The translations under genes and the position numbers were made by a program. From the NCBI GenBank assembly GCA_020026415.1, contig JAHHQL010000012.1:1-64000 (forward strand): DNA of 64,000 bases, written 5' to 3'. The notes below the pieces were generated by a model. The model did no database searches. It was not told the DNA's origin and was given only the letters and a program-made list of their open reading frames with translations. How positions within the stretch are numbered: position 1 is the first letter of the stretch; each line of letters opens with the position of its first letter. Source of the stretch: Alistipes sp. (GTDB lineage: Bacteria; Bacteroidota; Bacteroidia; Bacteroidales; Rikenellaceae). Below are positions 1 through 8,743 of this stretch, piece after piece.

Positions 1-57
1 AGACTGTAAATCTGCTGGCTTACGCCTTCGGTGGTTCGAATCCATCACTTCCCACCA
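1..57 (+). tRNA. tRNA-Tyr(GTA), 3' part
   Basis: The window begins inside the anticodon stem. The 7-nt loop at 4-10 carries anticodon GTA at 6-8. A long class II variable arm follows, then a T-arm with the loop TTCGAAT, the 3' acceptor strand at 47-53, and an encoded CCA at 55-57. The 5' half lies outside the window. Tyr-Gly-tuf order resembles the tRNA-tufB cluster of many bacteria. Confidence 0.93.
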
Positions 58-160
58 TGTAACCCGATCGGATGCGAGAGTTACGGAGAGCACACTTCTA
101 TTAATAAGAGTGTGTGTTTCTCGTTATGGGACAAACGTTACTCTGATTCGGTCTGTTTTT

Positions 161-236
161 GCGGAAGTAGCTCAGTTGATAGAGCATTAGCCTTCCAAGC
201 TAAGGGTCGCGAGTTTGAGCCTCGTCTTCCGCTCCA
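161..236 (+). tRNA. tRNA-Gly(TCC)
   Basis: Acceptor strands GCGGAAG (161-167) and CTTCCGC (226-232) pair perfectly. The anticodon stem TTAGC/GCTAA encloses loop CTTCCAA with anticodon TCC at 194-196. The discriminator base is T and CCA is encoded at 234-236. It is probably cotranscribed with the upstream tRNA-Tyr. No tRNA-Thr is present between it and tuf, unlike the E. coli cluster. Confidence 0.96.
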
Positions 237-368
237 ACGCTTATAGCGCGTGATACGTTTTTCTTCCGAGGAAGAATGCCGTGTTGCCCGCTAATTATGC
301 AAAAGAGTGATAAAGAGAGACTTTAAAACTTTGAAGATTTAATAAAATAACTTTAAACACTTAATATT

Positions 369-1556
369 ATGGCAAAAGAAAAATTCGACCGTTCGAAACC
401 GCACGTGAACATCGGTACCATCGGTCACGTTGACCACGGTAAGACCACTCTTACTGCTGCTATTACCACTGTTCTTGCAAAGAAGGGACTTTCCGAACTC
501 CGTTCTTTCGACCAGATCGATAACGCTCCTGAGGAGAAAGAGCGTGGTATCACGATCAACACTTCTCACGTAGAGTACCAGACTGCAAACCGTCACTACG
601 CTCACGTAGACTGCCCGGGTCACGCCGACTATGTAAAGAACATGGTTACCGGTGCCGCTCAGATGGATGGTGCAATTCTGGTTGTTGCCGCCACTGATGG
701 TCCCATGCCCCAGACCAACGAGCACGTTCTGTTGGCTCGTCAGGTGAACGTTCCCCGTATCGTTGTGTTCCTGAACAAGTGCGATATGGTTGACGATCCC
801 GAAATGCTCGACCTCGTTGAGATGGAGGTTCGTGACCTGCTTTCGAAGTATGATTATGATGGTGACAACGCTCCCATCATCCGTGGTTCCGCTCTGGGTG
901 GTCTGAATGGCGAGCCCAAATGGGAGGAGAAGATCATGGAACTGATGGACGCTGTCGATGAATACATTCCTCTGCCCCAGCGCGAGAACGAGAAACCGTT
1001 CCTGATGCCTGTTGAGGATATCTTCTCGATCACGGGTCGTGGTACCGTTGTTACCGGCCGTATCGAAACCGGTATCATCCACGTTGGTGATCCCGTTGAG
1101 ATTATCGGTCTGGAGGAGAAGACGCTGACTTCGACTTGTACCGGTGTCGAGATGTTCCGTAAGTTGCTCGACGAGGGTGAGGCCGGTGATAACGTAGGTC
1201 TGCTGCTCCGCGGTATCGACAAGAAAGATGTTAAGCGTGGTATGGTTGTTGCCAAACCCGGCACCATCACTCCGCACACCGAGTTCGAGGCTGAGGTCTA
1301 TATCCTGAAGAAAGAAGAGGGTGGTCGTCACACTCCTTTCCACAACAACTATCGTCCCCAGTTCTACCTGCGTACCATGGACGTTACCGGTGAGGTTCAC
1401 TTGCCCGCTGGCGTTGATATGGTAATGCCCGGTGACCACGTAACCATCACGGTTAAGTTGATCTACCCGGTTGCATTGAACGAGGGTCTCCGTTTCGCAA
1501 TCCGCGAGGGTGGCCGTACGGTAGGTGCAGGTCAGATCCTGAAGGTTATTAAGTAA
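369..1556 (+). CDS. tuf: Elongation factor Tu
   Basis: EF-Tu (395 aa, standard length) is the GTPase that delivers aminoacyl-tRNA to the ribosomal A site in the cytoplasm. Visible motifs are the P-loop GHVDHGKTT near residue 19, the switch region with RGITINTSHVEY, DCPGH near residue 81, NKCD near 136, and beta-barrel domains 2 and 3 ending with the usual GRTVGAGQ signature. The start is the ATG giving MAKEKFDRSKPHVNIGTIGH. The 130-nt stretch from the tRNA-Gly gene is AT-rich and shows no perfect promoter. Only one tuf copy is visible here. Confidence 0.99.
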   Translation: MAKEKFDRSKPHVNIGTIGHVDHGKTTLTAAITTVLAKKGLSELRSFDQIDNAPEEKERGITINTSHVEYQTANRHYAHVDCPGHADYVKNMVTGAAQMDGAILVVAATDGPMPQTNEHVLLARQVNVPRIVVFLNKCDMVDDPEMLDLVEMEVRDLLSKYDYDGDNAPIIRGSALGGLNGEPKWEEKIMELMDAVDEYIPLPQRENEKPFLMPVEDIFSITGRGTVVTGRIETGIIHVGDPVEIIGLEEKTLTSTCTGVEMFRKLLDEGEAGDNVGLLLRGIDKKDVKRGMVVAKPGTITPHTEFEAEVYILKKEEGGRHTPFHNNYRPQFYLRTMDVTGEVHLPAGVDMVMPGDHVTITVKLIYPVALNEGLRFAIREGGRTVGAGQILKVIK

Positions 1557-1576
1557 TTAATATTCCCGAAATAAAC

Positions 1577-1606
1577 GGAAGGCGGATTCAAACGCCGCCT
1601 TCCAAT
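1577..1606 (+). terminator. Hairpin after tuf (terminator or processing site)
   Basis: A perfect 9-bp stem, GGAAGGCGG (1577-1585) with CCGCCTTCC (1595-1603), has a 9-nt loop. It is followed by AATTTA rather than a long T run, so it may be a weak terminator or an RNA-processing site between tuf and tRNA-Trp. Confidence 0.6.
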
Positions 1607-1608
1607 TT

Positions 1609-1682
1609 AGGAGCATAGTTTAAGGGCAGAATAGTGGTCTCCAAAACCATTGATGGGAGTTCGAATCTCTCTGCTCCTGCCA
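1609..1682 (+). tRNA. tRNA-Trp(CCA)
   Basis: Acceptor AGGAGCA (from 1609) pairs with TGCTCCT (1672-1678). Anticodon CCA is at 1641-1643 in loop CTCCAAA. The discriminator is G and CCA is encoded at 1680-1682. Placement of tRNA-Trp between tuf and secE is widespread in bacteria. Confidence 0.96.
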
Positions 1683-1702
1683 AATAAAAGTTAAGATTGA
1701 TT

Positions 1703-1900
1703 ATGTTAAATTACGTAAAAGAATCCTATAACGAGTTGGTAAACAAGGTAACGTGGCCCACGTTCCCCCAACTTCAGAGTTCTACGGTAGTTGTGATGGT
1801 GGCATCTGTAATTTTTGCCATCATTGTTCTCGTTATGGATCTCTCCTTCGAGAATCTGATGGAGGGCATCTACGATACATTGACCAAGTTGGTTCATTAA
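1703..1900 (+). CDS. secE: Preprotein translocase subunit SecE
   Basis: SecE clamps the SecY channel in the inner membrane. The 65-aa product is the short single-helix form. It has an amphipathic N-terminus with the family signature LVNKVTWPTFPQL, then one hydrophobic segment (about residues 27-47). An in-frame TTG lies two codons upstream, but ATG at 1703 gives the family-typical start. The position 20 bp after tRNA-Trp and before nusG is the conserved order. Confidence 0.95.
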   Translation: MLNYVKESYNELVNKVTWPTFPQLQSSTVVVMVASVIFAIIVLVMDLSFENLMEGIYDTLTKLVH

Positions 1901-1915
1901 TACGGTTTCGTGGCG

Positions 1916-2476
1916 ATGAGCGAGATTGAAAAGCAGTGGTATGTAGTCCGCGCTATCGGCGGAAAAGAAAATAAGGTCAAAGAGTATCTTGAGGCCGAAA
2001 TTCGTCATAATCATCTGGAGGATTATATCGCACAGGTATTGATCCCCACCGAGAAAATTTATACGATCCGCAACGGCAAGAAGGTTTCGAAGGAACGTGT
2101 CTCGTATCCGGGTTACGTTTTGGTCGAGGCCGCTTTTGTGGGTCAGATTCCGTACATTATCCGTAATGCCCCCAACGTGTTGGGTCTCTTGGGCGATACC
2201 AAGGAGGACAGCCGTAGCATGAACGCTACACCGCTTCGACCTCAAGAAGTGGCTCGAATCTTAGGTAGAGTCGATGAGATGAACGCAATGGAGGAGGAAA
2301 ACGAAATACCGTTTGTCGAGGGCGAGACCGTCAAGGTCACCGATGGACCCTTCTCAAGCTTCCAAGGTATCATCGAGGCTGTCGATAACGAGCGCAAGAA
2401 ACTCACGGTATCGGTGAAGATATTCGGGCGCAAGACTCCTATGGAGTTGAGTTTCACACAAGTAGAAAAAGAATAA
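1916..2476 (+). CDS. nusG: Transcription termination/antitermination factor NusG
   Basis: NusG binds the RNA polymerase clamp and links it to Rho or ribosomal protein S10. The N-terminal NGN domain begins WYVVRAIGGKE and includes SYPGYVLVEA. A C-terminal KOW domain follows (EGETVKVTDGPFSSFQG, about residue 134 on). At 186 aa it is normal for the family. ATG at 1916 is preferred over the in-frame GTG at 1910 because it gives MSEIEKQWYVV. It follows secE by 15 bp. Confidence 0.97.
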   Translation: MSEIEKQWYVVRAIGGKENKVKEYLEAEIRHNHLEDYIAQVLIPTEKIYTIRNGKKVSKERVSYPGYVLVEAAFVGQIPYIIRNAPNVLGLLGDTKEDSRSMNATPLRPQEVARILGRVDEMNAMEEENEIPFVEGETVKVTDGPFSSFQGIIEAVDNERKKLTVSVKIFGRKTPMELSFTQVEKE

Positions 2477-2492
2477 TTAACAAAGGAAAATT

Positions 2493-2933
2493 ATGGCAAA
2501 AGAGATTGCTGCATTTATTAAATTGCAGATCAAAGCAGGTGCCGCCAATCCTTCGCCCCCGGTTGGTCCCGCATTGGGTTCCAAAGGTGTTAACATTATG
2601 GACTTCTGCAAGAAGTTCAATGCTAAGACTCAGGACAAGGCCGGCAAGATTCTTCCGGTGATCATTACCGTTTACAACGACAAATCGTTTGATTTCGTTG
2701 TTAAACAGCCGCCTGTTGCTATTCAACTTAAGGAAGCAGCCAAAGTACAGAAAGGTTCCGCTCAGCCCAACCGCGACAAAGTCGCCGAGGTAACGTGGGA
2801 GCAAGTACGTGCAATTGCTCAGGATAAGATGCCTGACTTGAACTGCTTTACTATCGAAGCTGCAATGCGCATGGTAGCAGGTACTGCCCGCAGTATGGGT
2901 ATCAAAGTCGTTGGTGAATTTCCTAACATGTAA
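2493..2933 (+). CDS. rplK: 50S ribosomal protein L11
   Basis: L11 (146 aa) forms the GTPase-associated centre with 23S rRNA. The N-terminal domain has KLQIKAGAANPSPPVGPALG, the proline-rich linker region that thiostrepton-type compounds contact. The C-terminal rRNA-binding domain runs to IKVVGEF. Gene order nusG-rplK-rplA is conserved, with 16 bp to nusG and 8 bp to rplA. Confidence 0.98.
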   Translation: MAKEIAAFIKLQIKAGAANPSPPVGPALGSKGVNIMDFCKKFNAKTQDKAGKILPVIITVYNDKSFDFVVKQPPVAIQLKEAAKVQKGSAQPNRDKVAEVTWEQVRAIAQDKMPDLNCFTIEAAMRMVAGTARSMGIKVVGEFPNM

Positions 2934-2941
2934 TTAAGAAG

Positions 2942-3640
2942 ATGAGTAAGTTGACAAAAAATCAAAAAATCGCCTACGCTAAGGTGGAGGCCGGTAAGGC
3001 TTACAAGTTGCCGGAGGCTGCCGCTCTTCTGAAAGATGTTACGTTCACGAAATTCGACGCATCTGTTGATATCGACGTGCATTTGGGCGTAGATCCCCGT
3101 AAGGCCAACCAGATGGTGCGTGGCGTTGTGACGCTTCCTCACGGAACGGGTAAGACCGTACGTGTTCTGGTACTCTGTACTCCCGACAAGGAGGAGGAGG
3201 TAAAGGCTGCCGGAGCCGACTATGTAGGTCTCGACGAATACGTTGAGAAGATCAAATCGGGTTGGACCGATGTGGATGTGATCATCTGCTCGCCCAACGT
3301 GATGGGTAAAGTCGGCGCATTAGGTCGTATTTTAGGTCCCCGTGGCCTGATGCCTAACCCCAAGACCGGTACGGTTACGATGGAGTTGGCAAAGGCTGTC
3401 AAGGAGGTGAAAGCCGGTAAGATTGACTTCAAGGTTGATAAGTTCGGTATTGTTCACACTTCAGTGGGTAAAATTTCTTTCTCGCCGGAACAGATCGTAG
3501 AGAACGCTCAGGAGTTCCTGAACATGATCTACAAGTTGAAACCGGCTGCTGCCAAAGGTTCTTATGTGAAGAGTATCTATCTCTCGACAACCATGAGCCC
3601 CGGCTTGCAGATTGATCCCAAATCAGTAGAAACCAAATAA
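2942..3640 (+). CDS. rplA: 50S ribosomal protein L1
   Basis: L1 (232 aa) builds the mobile L1 stalk and in many bacteria represses its own operon. The signature near residues 120-140 is visible as MGKVGALGRILGPRGLMPNP followed by KTGTV. It sits directly between L11 and L10 genes. Confidence 0.98.
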   Translation: MSKLTKNQKIAYAKVEAGKAYKLPEAAALLKDVTFTKFDASVDIDVHLGVDPRKANQMVRGVVTLPHGTGKTVRVLVLCTPDKEEEVKAAGADYVGLDEYVEKIKSGWTDVDVIICSPNVMGKVGALGRILGPRGLMPNPKTGTVTMELAKAVKEVKAGKIDFKVDKFGIVHTSVGKISFSPEQIVENAQEFLNMIYKLKPAAAKGSYVKSIYLSTTMSPGLQIDPKSVETK

Positions 3641-3657
3641 GAAGGAGGAACGAAGAG

Positions 3658-4182
3658 ATGACTAAGGAAGAAAAATTGGTTGTAATCAACAACCTCACCG
3701 AGCAGCTTCAGAACTATCCTCACTTCTACATCGCCGACATTTCGACGCTGAACGCAGAGAAAACTGCCGAATTGCGTCGCAAGTGCTTTGAGAACGACGT
3801 GAAACTGGTTGTTTGCAAAAACACCCTGTTCGCCAAGGCTCTTGAGAAGGTAGAGAAGGCTGACGCTGATCTGGTCAAAGTATTGGAGGGTTCGACCTCT
3901 GTCATGTTCGCTCACGTCGCAAAGGCTCCCGCCGTCCTGATCAAGGACTTCCGCAAGAGCAACGACAAACCCGTCTTGAAGGCTGCTTTTGCCGAGGGTG
4001 GTGTTTATGTGGGTGACGACAAATTGGACGCTCTGTGCAACATCAAGTCGAAGGAGGAACTCATCGGCGATATCATCGCTCTGTTGCAGTCTCCTGCCAA
4101 GAACGTTATTTCTGCATTGCAGGCTAATGCAGGCCAAAAGATTGCAGGCATCGTAAAGACGCTTGAATCGAGAAACAACTAA
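3658..4182 (+). CDS. rplJ: 50S ribosomal protein L10
   Basis: L10 (174 aa) anchors L7/L12 dimers to the ribosome through its C-terminal helix. The N-terminal rRNA-binding domain includes LRRKCFENDVKLVVCKNTL. Unusually for this genome a good Shine-Dalgarno sequence (AAGGAGG, 3642-3648) stands 9 nt before the ATG, so translation start may be classical here. Confidence 0.97.
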   Translation: MTKEEKLVVINNLTEQLQNYPHFYIADISTLNAEKTAELRRKCFENDVKLVVCKNTLFAKALEKVEKADADLVKVLEGSTSVMFAHVAKAPAVLIKDFRKSNDKPVLKAAFAEGGVYVGDDKLDALCNIKSKEELIGDIIALLQSPAKNVISALQANAGQKIAGIVKTLESRNN

Positions 4183-4223
4183 TCACAACAAGAATAAAAA
4201 TAATAAATTAATAAAGTACAACT

Positions 4224-4598
4224 ATGGCAGACATTAAGAAACTTGCTGAAGAACTGGTAAACCTGAAGGTTACCGAGGTAAATGAACTCGCCCAGATCCT
4301 GAAAGAGGAATATGGCATTGAGCCGGCTGCTGCCGCTGTTGCCGTTGCAGCTCCCGCTGCAGGTGGTGCAGATGCTCCCGCTGAGAAATCGACTTTCGAC
4401 GTTATTCTGAAGTCGGCAGGTCAGGCTAAACTCCAGGTTATCAAGGCCGTTAAGGAGATCGCCGGTCTTTCGCTGGGTGACGCTAAGGCTCTCGTAGACG
4501 GTGCTCCCAAGGCCGTTAAGGAGGGTGCTTCGAAAGAAGAGGCTGAGGCTATGAAGGCTCAGCTCGAAGAGGCAGGTGCTGAAGTAGAGTTGAAGTAG
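4224..4598 (+). CDS. rplL: 50S ribosomal protein L7/L12
   Basis: L7/L12 (124 aa) is the acidic multicopy stalk protein that recruits translation GTPases. It has an N-terminal dimerisation region, an Ala-rich hinge at about residues 35-55, and a conserved C-terminal domain with KSAGQAKLQVIKAVKEI and GLGDAK-like LSLGDAKALV. It ends the ribosomal-protein part of the operon before an RNA hairpin. Confidence 0.98.
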   Translation: MADIKKLAEELVNLKVTEVNELAQILKEEYGIEPAAAAVAVAAPAAGGADAPAEKSTFDVILKSAGQAKLQVIKAVKEIAGLSLGDAKALVDGAPKAVKEGASKEEAEAMKAQLEEAGAEVELK

Positions 4599-4630
4599 TA
4601 TTGACTACTTCGCCCATATAAAGGCAAAAC

Positions 4631-4675
4631 AGGTGTAGAGCTGACAAAATATTGTTAGCTCTATGCCTATTTTAG
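4631..4675 (+). terminator. Attenuator-like hairpin between rplL and rpoB
   Basis: A 15-bp stem with three G-U pairs joins 4631-4645 and 4654-4668 across an 8-nt A/T loop and is followed by ATTTTAG. A partial terminator or processing hairpin at this place, lowering rpoBC expression relative to the ribosomal proteins, is known from E. coli. The 244-nt rplL-rpoB gap shows no other gene and no clear promoter. Confidence 0.7.
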
Positions 4676-4842
4676 TCTAAGGATCGGAAGTGCCGATTAG
4701 GAGCTGTGTCCGATCTTTGGAATTTAGATGCTCCCGGTGTGCAAACACTCTCATAGGGGGCATTAGCGGGATAGTAGAAAACCTGCATTTTTTAGGAGCG
4801 TAACCCGCCAGAATTACACTTCAACATAATTTGGATTATAGG

Positions 4843-7800
4843 ATGTCCACACCAAAAACACAACAGAGAATTAGCTTTTCGACAGTAAAGAATCGGGTTC
4901 CCTATCCCGATCTGCTGGAGATTCAGCTTAAATCATTTCGGGACTTTTTCCAGATGGACACCACAGCCGAGAATCGTAAACACGAGGGGCTGTATAAAGT
5001 TTTTCAGGAGAATTTCCCCATCACGGATACTCGGAACAACTTCGTTCTTGAGTTCATCGACTACTATATCGACCCGCCACGTTACTCGATTGAGGAGTGT
5101 CTGCAACGCGGTTTGACGTACAGCGTTCCCCTCAAGGCCAAACTGAAACTCTATTGCACGGATACCGAGCATGAGGATTTCGGTGTTGTGGTTCAGAACG
5201 TGTACTTCGGTACGATTCCCTATATGACCGAACGTGGTACGTTCGTCATCAACGGTGCTGAGCGTGTCATCGTTTCTCAGTTGCACCGTTCTCCCGGTGT
5301 CTTCTTCGGACAGAGCATGCATACCAACGGCACCAAACTCTACTCTGCTCGTATCATTCCTTTCAAGGGTTCATGGATCGAATTTGCCACGGACATCAAC
5401 AACGTGATGTATGCCTACATCGACCGTAAGAAGAAGTTGCCCGTGACGACCCTTCTGCGTGCCATCGGCTACGAGTCCGATCAGCAGATCCTTGAGATTT
5501 TCGACCTGGCCGACGAGGTGAAGGTCACCAAATCGAACCTGAAGAAAGCCGTAGGTCGCAAACTGGCTGCACGTGTACTTTCGTCGTGGATCGAGGACTT
5601 CGTGGATGAGGATACGGGCGAGGTGGTTTCCATCGAGCGTAACAACGTCATCGTAAACCGCGAGACGGTACTCGAAGAGGAGCACATCGACCAGATCATC
5701 GAAAGCGGTGCCAAGACCATCCTCCTGCACAAGGAGAACCAGTCGGGCATCGACTATTCCATTATTTATAATACGTTGCAGAAGGATACCTGCAACTCCG
5801 AAACCGAAGCCGTCGTATTTATCTACAGACAATTGCGCGCTTCGGAGCCGCCCGATGAGGCAACTGCCCGTGACGTGATCGACAAGTTGTTCTTCTCGGA
5901 CAAGCGTTACGATTTGGGTGACGTGGGTCGTTACCGCATCAACAAGAAGCTGAATCTGGACATTGATCCGACGATTCGCACCTTGACGCGCGAGGACATC
6001 ATCGCCATCATCAAATATTTGATCCAACTGATCAACTCGAAAGCCGAGGTCGATGATATCGACCACTTGTCGAACCGTCGTGTAAGAACGGTCGGCGAGC
6101 AACTTTCGAACCAGTTCTCGGTTGGTTTCGTACGTATGGCACGTACGATTCGTGAGCGTATGAACGTGCGCGACAACGAGACTTTCACGCCGGTCGATCT
6201 GATCAACGCCAAGACGCTGTCTTCGGTGATCAATTCGTTCTTCGGCACCTCGCAACTCTCGCAGTTCATGGACCAGATCAACCCGCTGGCCGAAATCACC
6301 CACAAACGTCGTCTGTCGGCCTTGGGTCCCGGCGGTTTGTCGCGTGACCGTGCCGGTTTCGAGGTTCGAGACGTTCACTACACGCACTACGGTCGTCTCT
6401 GCCCGATCGAGAGCCCTGAGGGCCCGAACATCGGTCTGATTTCGTCGTTGTGTGTTTACGCCAAGATCTCCCCGATGGGATTCATCGAGACTCCCTACCG
6501 TAAGGTGGAGAACGGCGTCATAGATATGGACAACTCGCACATCCGCTACTACTCGGCAGAAGAGGAGGAGGGACAGATCGTTGCCCAGTCGAATATGCCG
6601 ATCGACGACGAGGGTCACTTCCTCGAACCGGATCGTATCCAGACCCGTCAGGGTGCCGACTTCCCCGTGGTAACGGACAAGGAGGTGACGCTGATGGACG
6701 TTGCGCCGAACCAGATTGCGTCGATTGCGGCAAGTTTGATCCCCTTCTTGGAGCACGATGATGCGAACCGTGCGTTGATGGGTTCGAACATGATGCGTCA
6801 GGCAGTACCTTTGGTAACCTGCGAGTCGCCTATTGTAGGTACCGGTATCGAGAAGGATATGATGATTGACAGCCGTATCCAAGTCGTTGCCGAGGGCGAT
6901 GGTGAGGTGGTATTTGCCGATGCTACTCAGATTCAAGTGAAGTACGAGCGTACCGAAGACGAGATCCTCGCTTCGTTCGCGCCGGAGGTGACTACATACA
7001 CCCTGCCGCGTTACCGCCGTACCAACCAGAATACTTCGGTTACGCTGAAGCCTGCCGTATTGACCGGCGAGCACGTAACCAAAGGTCAGATCCTTACGGA
7101 GGGCTACTCGACGCAGGGCGGCGAGTTGGCACTGGGACGTAACCTGAAGGTGGCATTCATGCCGTGGAAGGGTTACAACTTCGAGGATGCCATCGTGATC
7201 TCGGAGCGTATCCAGCGTGAGGACATCTTCACTTCGGTACATGTCGATGAGTATATCATGGAGGTGCGTGACACCAAGCGCGGTGTCGAGGAACTCACCT
7301 CGGATATTCCCAACGTATCGGAGGAGGCCACCAAGAACCTCGACTCGAACGGTATTATCCGTGTGGGTGCCGTGGTCGATCCGGGTGACATCATGATCGG
7401 TAAGATCACCCCGAAGGGAGAGAGTGATCCCTCGCCTGAGGAGAAACTGCTGCGTGCGATTTTCGGAGACAAGGCCGGTGACGTGAAGGATGCCTCTCTG
7501 AAGGCTCAGCCGTCGCTGCACGGTGTCGTAATCGACACCACGTTGTACAGTCGCGTCAGCAAGGAGAACAAGAAGGGGCGTGCTGCCGAGAAGGCTCAGA
7601 TGGAGAAACTCGACGAGAAGTTCGCAAGCCGGATCAGCGATCTGACGAAGATCTTGGTCGAGAAGTTGTGGAAACTGCTTGAGGGCATGACCGCAACGGC
7701 CGCCGTGACCGATTACTTCGGTGCGGAACTCTATCCGGCAGGAACTCGTTTCTCGGTTGCGATGCTTCAGGATCTGGCCACCAAGTCGCTCGAAGAGAAG

Positions 7801-8706
7801 ACCGGTGTGCTGATGGGTTATCTGAACCTCGGCTCGACGAACTGGACGGGTGACGCCCGTGTCGATAAACTGATCGAAACGACGATCAACAACTACACGA
7901 TCGAGTGGAAGAAGGCCGATGCCGCCATCAAGCGTGAGAAATACAACGCCACGAACGGCGACGAACTCCCGCAGACGGGTGTGATCCAGATGGCCAAGGT
8001 TTACCTCGCCAAGAAACGTAAACTGAAGGTCGGTGACAAGATGGCAGGTCGTCACGGTAACAAGGGTATCGTAGCCCGCGTGGTACGAGACGAGGATATG
8101 CCTTTCTTGGAAGACGGTACGATTGTCGATATCTGTCTGAACCCTCTGGGTGTGCCTTCGCGTATGAACCTCGGTCAGATCTACGAGACGGTGCTCGGTT
8201 GGGCAGGTCGCGAGTTGGGCTTGAAGTTCGCAACGCCTATTTTCGACGGTGCGTCGCTTGACCAGATCAACGACTACACGGCCAAGGCAGGTCTGCCGCA
8301 CAGCGGTTGCTGCTATCTGTACGATGGCGGCACGGGCGAGCGTTTCGACCAGCCCGCAACGGTCGGTGTGATCTACATGTTGAAACTGGGTCACATGATC
8401 GACGATAAGATGCACGCACGTTCGATCGGTCCGTACTCTCTGATTACACAGCAGCCGCTCGGTGGTAAAGCACAGTTCGGTGGTCAGCGTTTCGGTGAGA
8501 TGGAGGTTTGGGCACTTGAAGGTTTCGGTGCCGCCCACATCCTGCGCGAGATCCTGACAATCAAGTCCGATGATGTGATGGGTCGTGCGAAGGCTTACGA
8601 AGCAATCGTCAAGGGTGAAAACCTGCCGACTCCGGGCATCCCCGAAGCCATGAACGTATTGCTGCACGAACTTCGCGGATTGGCTTTGTCGGTCAAACTT
8701 GAGTAA
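4843..8706 (+). CDS. rpoB: DNA-directed RNA polymerase subunit beta
   Basis: RpoB (1287 aa) is the large catalytic subunit that binds rifampicin. The rifampicin-resistance region is visible as FFGTSQLSQFMDQINPLAEI then THKRRLSALGPGGL, with wild-type-looking residues. The C-terminal part has the conserved KVGDKMAGRHGNKGIV and GGKAQFGGQRFGEMEVWALE segments. A TTG lies four codons upstream, but ATG at 4843 gives the normal MSTPKTQQRISFS start. It ends 37 bp before rpoC. Confidence 0.98.
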   Translation: MSTPKTQQRISFSTVKNRVPYPDLLEIQLKSFRDFFQMDTTAENRKHEGLYKVFQENFPITDTRNNFVLEFIDYYIDPPRYSIEECLQRGLTYSVPLKAKLKLYCTDTEHEDFGVVVQNVYFGTIPYMTERGTFVINGAERVIVSQLHRSPGVFFGQSMHTNGTKLYSARIIPFKGSWIEFATDINNVMYAYIDRKKKLPVTTLLRAIGYESDQQILEIFDLADEVKVTKSNLKKAVGRKLAARVLSSWIEDFVDEDTGEVVSIERNNVIVNRETVLEEEHIDQIIESGAKTILLHKENQSGIDYSIIYNTLQKDTCNSETEAVVFIYRQLRASEPPDEATARDVIDKLFFSDKRYDLGDVGRYRINKKLNLDIDPTIRTLTREDIIAIIKYLIQLINSKAEVDDIDHLSNRRVRTVGEQLSNQFSVGFVRMARTIRERMNVRDNETFTPVDLINAKTLSSVINSFFGTSQLSQFMDQINPLAEITHKRRLSALGPGGLSRDRAGFEVRDVHYTHYGRLCPIESPEGPNIGLISSLCVYAKISPMGFIETPYRKVENGVIDMDNSHIRYYSAEEEEGQIVAQSNMPIDDEGHFLEPDRIQTRQGADFPVVTDKEVTLMDVAPNQIASIAASLIPFLEHDDANRALMGSNMMRQAVPLVTCESPIVGTGIEKDMMIDSRIQVVAEGDGEVVFADATQIQVKYERTEDEILASFAPEVTTYTLPRYRRTNQNTSVTLKPAVLTGEHVTKGQILTEGYSTQGGELALGRNLKVAFMPWKGYNFEDAIVISERIQREDIFTSVHVDEYIMEVRDTKRGVEELTSDIPNVSEEATKNLDSNGIIRVGAVVDPGDIMIGKITPKGESDPSPEEKLLRAIFGDKAGDVKDASLKAQPSLHGVVIDTTLYSRVSKENKKGRAAEKAQMEKLDEKFASRISDLTKILVEKLWKLLEGMTATAAVTDYFGAELYPAGTRFSVAMLQDLATKSLEEKTGVLMGYLNLGSTNWTGDARVDKLIETTINNYTIEWKKADAAIKREKYNATNGDELPQTGVIQMAKVYLAKKRKLKVGDKMAGRHGNKGIVARVVRDEDMPFLEDGTIVDICLNPLGVPSRMNLGQIYETVLGWAGRELGLKFATPIFDGASLDQINDYTAKAGLPHSGCCYLYDGGTGERFDQPATVGVIYMLKLGHMIDDKMHARSIGPYSLITQQPLGGKAQFGGQRFGEMEVWALEGFGAAHILREILTIKSDDVMGRAKAYEAIVKGENLPTPGIPEAMNVLLHELRGLALSVKLE

Positions 8707-8743
8707 GGTCTTATATTGAGGAAAAAGAAAAACGATAACGAAT

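Noticed and set aside
237..368. Possible tRNA-Thr between tRNA-Gly and tuf, as in E. coli
   Set aside because: No cloverleaf, anticodon or T-loop sequence can be found there.
339..1439. 366-codon frame opposite tuf
   Set aside because: Antisense shadow of EF-Tu; the plus-strand protein is certain.
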